Positions 5,226 to 8,776 of a stretch of 8,776 nucleotides of DNA are shown piece after piece. The notes under the pieces were generated by a model, which was given only the letters and a program-made list of their open reading frames with translations, had not been told where the DNA came from and did no database searches. The stretch lies in NCBI GenBank assembly GCA_020444985.1, contig JAGRHK010000047.1:1-8776 (forward strand). Direction: 5' to 3'. This DNA is from Candidatus Competibacteraceae bacterium. Lineage in GTDB: Bacteria > Pseudomonadota > Gammaproteobacteria > Competibacterales > Competibacteraceae. A program made the position numbers and the translations under genes. Position 1 is the stretch's first letter. The number at the start of each line of letters is the position of its first letter.

Positions 5226-6131
5226 ATGCGCCACGATCTCACCAGCCTCAAGCTATTCATCGCCATAGCCGAATGCGGCAATCTCACGCGTGCCGCCGAG
5301 CGCGAGCACTTGGCCGTGTCCGCAGTGAGTAAACGCATTGGTGAGCTTGAAAAACTGGTTCGTACTCCCCTCTTGCAGCGTCATGCGCGCGGGGTGAATC
5401 TGACGCCTGCCGGACAATCACTGCTGCATCATGCCCGGCAGATCATCGCGCTGGTGCAGCGTATGGATATTGAACTCGGCGAATATTCGACCGGCGTCAA
5501 AGGCCATGTGCGACTGAGCGCCGTAGCTTCGGCACTGATCCAATTTCTACCCGAAGATATCGAAGCTTTTCTGGTGCAGTACCCACAGGTCAACGTTTCG
5601 CTGGAAGAGCGCACCGGCAAAGCCATCGTGCTGGCGGTGGCCGATGGCTCCGCCGAAATCGGGGTGGTGACGGATCAAACACCGCTGGTCGGCCTTCATT
5701 CGGTGCCGTATCGCCGGGATCGGCTGATGTTGGGCGTCCCCAAAGGCCATCCGCTGGCGCGAAAAAAATCGGCCAAATTTTCTGAGGCGGCAGGCTATTC
5801 CTTCGTCGGCCCTCATGCCGATAGTTCCCTATCCATCTTATTGAATCAAGCAGCAAAATCTTGCGGACTACCCCTGCATCAGCGCGTACAGGTCAGTAGC
5901 TTCGACGCCATGTGCTGCCTCGTCGAAACCCGCCTCGGCATCACCCTGCTGCCGCACGGCGTGCTGGCCCCTTATGCCGATAGCGGTCGCCTCAAGATCG
6001 TAGAGCTCAACGAGCGCTGGGCCGAACGGCAGTTCAATCTGATCGTGCGCGATCCCGACTATCTCAGTCCGCTGGCCAAGACGCTGCTCGACCACCTCAC
6101 CCATTTAGCCGTTACCGCCCGCAATCCCTGA
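5226..6131 (+). CDS. LysR-type transcriptional regulator
   Basis: LysR-type regulators bind DNA as tetramers and sense a small metabolite, usually from the pathway they control. The 301-residue product has the standard layout. The N-terminal winged helix-turn-helix covers roughly 1-62, with LKLFIAIAECGNLTRAAE and the recognition stretch SAVSKRIGELE (32-42), followed by LLQRHARGVNLTPAG. A linker helix comes next, then a periplasmic-binding-protein-like effector domain from about 90 to 295. ATG 5226 gives the usual N-terminal spacing to the HTH (MRHDLTSLKLF). No Shine-Dalgarno precedes it. The gene reads in the same direction as the lactonase-transporter pair instead of divergently. A T-N11-A box and a matching half-site flank the promoter of that pair 96 bases beyond its stop, so the pair is the likely target. 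The effector cannot be named. An organic acid is a reasonable guess from the neighbouring ACS transporter. Confidence 0.93.
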   Translation: MRHDLTSLKLFIAIAECGNLTRAAEREHLAVSAVSKRIGELEKLVRTPLLQRHARGVNLTPAGQSLLHHARQIIALVQRMDIELGEYSTGVKGHVRLSAVASALIQFLPEDIEAFLVQYPQVNVSLEERTGKAIVLAVADGSAEIGVVTDQTPLVGLHSVPYRRDRLMLGVPKGHPLARKKSAKFSEAAGYSFVGPHADSSLSILLNQAAKSCGLPLHQRVQVSSFDAMCCLVETRLGITLLPHGVLAPYADSGRLKIVELNERWAERQFNLIVRDPDYLSPLAKTLLDHLTHLAVTARNP

Positions 6132-6168
6132 ACGGGCGGCGATATCCCTCCCAACGCTTGAACGCTAG

Positions 6169-6196
6169 GCGCAGCCAACCGCTCGGTGGGCTGCGC
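6169..6196 (+). terminator. GC-rich hairpin after lysR
   Basis: GCGCAGCC (6169-6176) and GGCTGCGC (6189-6196) form a perfect eight-base-pair stem. After one A-G mismatch, ACC (6178-6180) can pair with GGT (6185-6187), extending the stem around a GCTC loop. It lies 38 bases past the lysR stop and separates lysR from the next promoter. No T tract follows, so it is not a textbook intrinsic terminator but may slow polymerase or protect the 3' end. Confidence 0.45.
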
Positions 6197-6226
6197 AAAT
6201 CGCATCGACAAAAGAAACTACTATCG

Positions 6227-6241
6227 TTCGCATTTCGCGAA
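6227..6241 (+). promoter_or_regulatory. LysR-type T-N11-A binding box
   Basis: TTCGC, five bases, GCGAA is a perfect interrupted palindrome that contains the T-N11-A signature of LysR-type recognition sites (T at 6228, A at 6240). It is centred at 6234, about 65 bases before the transcription start predicted from the promoter at 6264-6292, which is the classic position for such sites. A further half-site GCGAA at 6271-6275 adjoins the -35 hexamer, as expected for the activation subsite. Confidence 0.55.
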
Positions 6242-6263
6242 TGTTCCTGTGGCAAATGATCAA

Positions 6264-6292
6264 TTTTCAAGCGAATTGCCGCTTTCTATAAT
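6264..6292 (+). promoter_or_regulatory. Sigma70-like promoter for the lactonase-transporter unit
   Basis: A perfect TATAAT at 6287-6292 is preceded at exactly 17 bases by TTTTCA (6264-6269), which matches four of six -35 positions. A weak -35 with a perfect -10 is typical of activator-dependent promoters, in keeping with the LysR-type box just upstream. The start point is expected near 6299, leaving about 97 bases before the small frame at 6396 and about 256 before the lactonase ATG. Confidence 0.6.
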
Positions 6293-6395
6293 GCTTCACA
6301 GCTATAAACGGATATTACGGGGCTTGAAGCAGCAGTAAAAACCGCCTCATTCCTATTCTGTTTAGGCCGAATAACAGCGACTCAGGAGGCCGGTG

Positions 6396-6491
6396 ATGGA
6401 ATCTTTCCAAAAAGAGAACGGTATTGCCATATACCCGCTGACCCGCCGCCAGTTGCTCTTAATCGAAGTGCGTCTAGTCAGCGCTGCCTAG
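6396..6491 (+). CDS. 31-codon small frame; leader peptide or broken Tat signal peptide of the lactonase
   Basis: AGGAGG at 6384-6389 lies six bases before ATG 6396, the strongest translation start in this region. The frame runs 31 codons (beginning MESFQKENG) and ends with TAG at 6489-6491. It is in the same frame as the lactonase, and no other stop occurs between the TAG and the lactonase ATG. Near its end it has a twin arginine with a Tat-like context, PLTRRQLLL. Reading through the TAG continues VSTLAIPATPIA, then SKTNKG, which looks like the end of a signal peptide with a PIA cleavage site. Two charged residues (Glu, Arg) inside the would-be hydrophobic core weaken this reading. It may be the remnant of an export signal broken by a nonsense mutation, an amber-readthrough switch, or an unrelated leader peptide. 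It resembles no leader peptide I know. Confidence 0.45.
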   Translation: MESFQKENGIAIYPLTRRQLLLIEVRLVSAA

Positions 6492-6554
6492 GTGAGTACC
6501 TTGGCGATCCCGGCGACACCCATAGCCTCGAAAACCAACAAAGGAGACAAGTAC

Positions 6555-7607
6555 ATGTATGCCTATGTCGGTAGCCGCACGACCCGTGAGCGCAACGCAC
6601 GCGGAGAAGGCATCAGCATTTTCCGCGTCGATCCCGTCAGTGGCCGACTCGATCTCGTCGAGGTGGTACGCGATCTGGTTAATCCTTCCTATCTGACGCT
6701 GAACCGCAACGGTGATTTTTTGTACACGGTGCATGGCGATCAAACCGAAGTGAGCGCTTTTGCCGTGGATCGGGACAGTGGTCGGTTGCGCTTCATCAAC
6801 CGCCAGAGTACCGAGGGCAAGAATCCGGTTCATCTGGCCCTCGATCCGAGTGGCCGCTCTCTCGTCGTCACCAATCACATTGGATCAAGTCTGGCCGTGT
6901 TGCCGGTGGCCGACGATGGCGCACTGCAACCGCTCAGCCAGCTCATGCCGCTGGAAGGTCCGATTGGCCCGCACCGCATCGAGCAAAAACAGGCCAAGCC
7001 ACACTACGACCTGTTCGATCCCGCCGGAAAGTACCTGATCGTGCCGGACAAGGGGCTGGATCGTATTTTCAGCTTCGCCTTTGACGACGGTCGGCTGACA
7101 CCTGCCGTAGAACCGTTCGTCGTCACCCGCGAAGGTGCCGGCCCACGTCATGCCGCATTCCATCCAATCAAGCCGATGCTGTATGTGGTCAACGAGCTGG
7201 ATTCGACGGTCACCAGCTACACCTACACCGCCGCAACCGGCCAACTCAAGCCCTTGCAAATCTTGCCGACGCTGCCCTCGACCTTCACCGGCAACAGCCG
7301 TGCCGCAGGGATCGCCGCCAACCGCGCTGGGACGGCGGTGTACGCCTCAAATCGCGGCGACAACAGCATCGCGCTCTTCAGCGTCGATCCCGCCACCGGC
7401 CTACTGGCCTTTGTCAGCGCTGAACCCAGCCAAGGCAAGACCCCGCGCTTTTTCACGCTGTCGCCCGACGGACGCTTGCTGTACGCGCTGAATGAGGACA
7501 GCGACACCATCGTCGCGTTCTCGGTCGATCCCACCAGCGGTCAGTTACACCCAACTGGTCAATCCACGCCGACCGGCAGCCCGGTCTGTATGGTGTTTTC
7601 CACCTGA
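6555..7607 (+). CDS. Beta-propeller lactonase family protein (6-phosphogluconolactonase-like)
   Basis: The 350-residue product belongs to the seven-bladed beta-propeller lactonase family (Pfam Lactonase, typified by E. coli YbhE/Pgl). Members hydrolyse 6-phosphogluconolactone or related sugar-acid lactones, and fungal members cyclise carboxymuconate. Repeated blade signatures are clear: YLTLNRNGDFLYTVH, HLALDPSGRSLVVTNH, GPRHAAFHPIKPMLYVVNE (from about 196), NRAGTAVYASNRGDNSIALF (about 265) and FTLSPDGRLLYALNEDSD near the C-terminus. The GPRHAAFHP and SNRGDNSI segments are the family's most conserved. ATG 6555 was chosen because AAGGAG at 6541-6546 lies eight bases before it and the protein begins MYAYVGSRT at the first strand. 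The frame is open upstream to GTG 6492, directly after an amber codon. The encoded upstream residues look like a signal-peptide end, so an exported ancestor is possible. The next gene is an ACS transporter 66 bases downstream, suggesting hydrolysis of an imported or periplasmic lactone. The substrate is unknown. Confidence 0.85.
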   Translation: MYAYVGSRTTRERNARGEGISIFRVDPVSGRLDLVEVVRDLVNPSYLTLNRNGDFLYTVHGDQTEVSAFAVDRDSGRLRFINRQSTEGKNPVHLALDPSGRSLVVTNHIGSSLAVLPVADDGALQPLSQLMPLEGPIGPHRIEQKQAKPHYDLFDPAGKYLIVPDKGLDRIFSFAFDDGRLTPAVEPFVVTREGAGPRHAAFHPIKPMLYVVNELDSTVTSYTYTAATGQLKPLQILPTLPSTFTGNSRAAGIAANRAGTAVYASNRGDNSIALFSVDPATGLLAFVSAEPSQGKTPRFFTLSPDGRLLYALNEDSDTIVAFSVDPTSGQLHPTGQSTPTGSPVCMVFST

Positions 7608-7629
7608 TCACCCACCCGGAATCCTGATT

Positions 7630-7644
7630 TTATCTTATTGATAA
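7630..7644. promoter_or_regulatory. AT-rich interrupted palindrome before the ACS transporter
   Basis: TTATC (7630-7634) and GATAA (7640-7644) are complementary around five bases in the 66-base gap between the lactonase and the transporter. The T-N11-A spacing (T 7631, A 7643) would fit a LysR-type site, but in such AT-rich sequence it may be chance. The transporter has its own ribosome binding site AAGGAG at 7662-7667. Confidence 0.2.
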
Positions 7645-7673
7645 CATTGATATAACAACCCAAGGAGATCACC

Positions 7674-8776
7674 ATGACCTACACTGAAACTGAAGAAAAG
7701 GCCATCGTGCGCAAGGTGACTTGGCGCATCGTGCCCTTCGTATTTCTGCTGTACATCATTTCCTACCTCGACCGCGCCAACATCGGCTACGCCGCGCTGC
7801 AAATGAATGCGGAACTGGCCCTGAGCAGCGAAGCTTTCGGCTTCATTTCCGGCATTTTCTTCATCGGTTACTTCTTATTTGAAGTGCCCAGCAACGTGAT
7901 GCTGGCCAAATTCGGAGCGCGGGTGTGGATCGCACGCATCCTGGTGACCTGGGGTCTTATCGCCGTGCTCACGGCTTTCGTGCAAAACTCCACCCAGCTT
8001 TACATCCTGCGCTTTCTGCTGGGCGTGGCAGAGGCCGGTTTCTTCCCTGGCATCATCGTCTATCTCACTTACTGGTTCCGCAGCAAGGAAATCGCCACCA
8101 CGGTCGCACTGTTCACGGCGGCAATTCCGGTGTCGTACATCATCGGCGCGCCGATGAGCACCTGGATCATGGATCACATCCACTGGTTCGACTGGAGCGG
8201 CTGGCGCTGGATGCTATTTCTCGAAGGCGTGCCAGCGGTGATCTTCGGTGTTATTTGCTTCCTCCGTTTGACCGACAAGCCGCAAGACGCCAAATGGCTG
8301 ACCGAGGACGAAAAGAACTGGCTGATCTCCGAGCTGGAAGCGGATCGTAAAAAACGCAAGAACGTCAAGCATCTGAGCGTTTTTGAAGCGATGAAAAACA
8401 CTAAGGTGCTGTATCTGTCCTTCATCTACTTCGTCTATCAATGCGGCAGTCTGGGTGTGGGTTACTGGATGCCGCAGATCATCCAGGGACTGTCGAAATC
8501 GCTCAGCCATTTCCAGATCGGCTTGATCGCCATGCTGCCCTACATCGTCGCTACCGTCACAATGGTGCTGTGGTCGCGCAATTCCGACCGGCACGATGAG
8601 CGCAAGCTGCATTCGGCCATTCCGCTGGGCGTGGCAGCCGTGGCGCTGTTCAGCGTCGGCTTCACCAGCAGCACTCCAGCCGCAGTTACTTTGATTAGCG
8701 TGGCGTTGGCGGGCTTGTACGCTTTCAAATCGCCGTTCTGGGCGTTACCGGGACTGTTTTTAAGCCGCTCAACGGC
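7674..8776 (+). CDS. ACS-family MFS transporter (3' end outside window)
   Basis: The gene is open from ATG 7674 to the end of the window, giving 367 complete codons of a family usually about 430 residues long, so roughly the last two helices are missing. AAGGAG at 7662-7667 lies six bases before the ATG. The anion:cation symporter (ACS) signature is present: a charged N-terminus (EEKAIVRKVTWRIVP), the first helix ending in SYLDRANIGYA (Asp 33, Arg 34), then GIFFIGYFLFEVPSNVML, LRFLLGVAEAGFFPGIIVYLTYWF, and a cytoplasmic loop rich in Lys and Glu before the second half. Members carry organic anions with protons or sodium, for example tartrate, hexuronates, phthalate, nicotinate or 4-hydroxyphenylacetate. 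Which anion cannot be told. It follows the lactonase closely on the same strand, so the two are probably co-transcribed from the LysR-controlled promoter near 6290. Confidence 0.9.
   Translation, partial: MTYTETEEKAIVRKVTWRIVPFVFLLYIISYLDRANIGYAALQMNAELALSSEAFGFISGIFFIGYFLFEVPSNVMLAKFGARVWIARILVTWGLIAVLTAFVQNSTQLYILRFLLGVAEAGFFPGIIVYLTYWFRSKEIATTVALFTAAIPVSYIIGAPMSTWIMDHIHWFDWSGWRWMLFLEGVPAVIFGVICFLRLTDKPQDAKWLTEDEKNWLISELEADRKKRKNVKHLSVFEAMKNTKVLYLSFIYFVYQCGSLGVGYWMPQIIQGLSKSLSHFQIGLIAMLPYIVATVTMVLWSRNSDRHDERKLHSAIPLGVAAVALFSVGFTSSTPAAVTLISVALAGLYAFKSPFWALPGLFLSRST

Noticed and set aside
6489..6491. TAG as a pyrrolysine codon in the lactonase
   Set aside because: It lies in a signal-peptide-like leader rather than a known Pyl protein, and no Pyl machinery is visible. 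Nonsense mutation or a plain stop is simpler.

Overview
The window looks like a proteobacterial chromosome segment, most likely gammaproteobacterial. The PrmC and trans-aconitate methyltransferase sequences resemble the E. coli proteins, the genes are moderately GC-rich with Shine-Dalgarno starts, and a paired palindromic repeat of a kind common in beta- and gammaproteobacteria is present. Genus cannot be told from the sequence. All recognised genes read on the + strand. There are no tRNA, rRNA, CRISPR or transposase genes that I can see.

Layout. 1-408 is the C-terminal end of an unrecognised protein. 529-1386 is prmC (release factor glutamine methyltransferase), which has an ambiguous start and does not follow prfA as it often does. 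1652-2869 is a 12-helix MFS transporter. It is followed by a perfect inverted repeat and a short decayed reading frame (2889-3035) that keeps a recognisable aconitase C-terminal motif. Immediately after comes prpF (2-methylaconitate cis-trans isomerase, 3068-4231). prpF normally sits directly behind acnD, so the decayed frame is best read as the stump of a deleted acnD. 4326-5093 is tam (trans-aconitate 2-methyltransferase), separated from prpF by a short intergenic segment with two interleaved inverted repeats. A paired palindromic repeat (5128-5195) then leads into a LysR-type regulator (5226-6131).

Between the lysR gene and the last two genes lies a readable control region: a hairpin, a T-N11-A LysR-type box, a good sigma70-like promoter, and a 31-codon reading frame with a strong ribosome binding site. 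That small frame is in the same frame as the following beta-propeller lactonase (6555-7607) and separated from it by a single amber codon. Read through the amber, it looks like a damaged twin-arginine signal peptide. The last gene, cut by the window end, is an ACS-family MFS transporter (7674 onward), probably co-transcribed with the lactonase.

How it fits together. Two adjacent genes, prpF and tam, act on aconitate-type tricarboxylic acids. PrpF isomerises 2-methylaconitate and is reported to bind trans-aconitate, and Tam methylates trans-aconitate, a spontaneous by-product of cis-aconitate. With AcnD reduced to a stump and no prpB or prpC in view, PrpF may have been kept for aconitate isomer handling instead of the methylcitrate cycle. 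The LysR regulator, lactonase and ACS transporter look like a small regulated uptake and catabolism unit for an organic or sugar acid. Its substrate cannot be named from sequence alone, and a link to the prpF-tam pair is only suggested by proximity.
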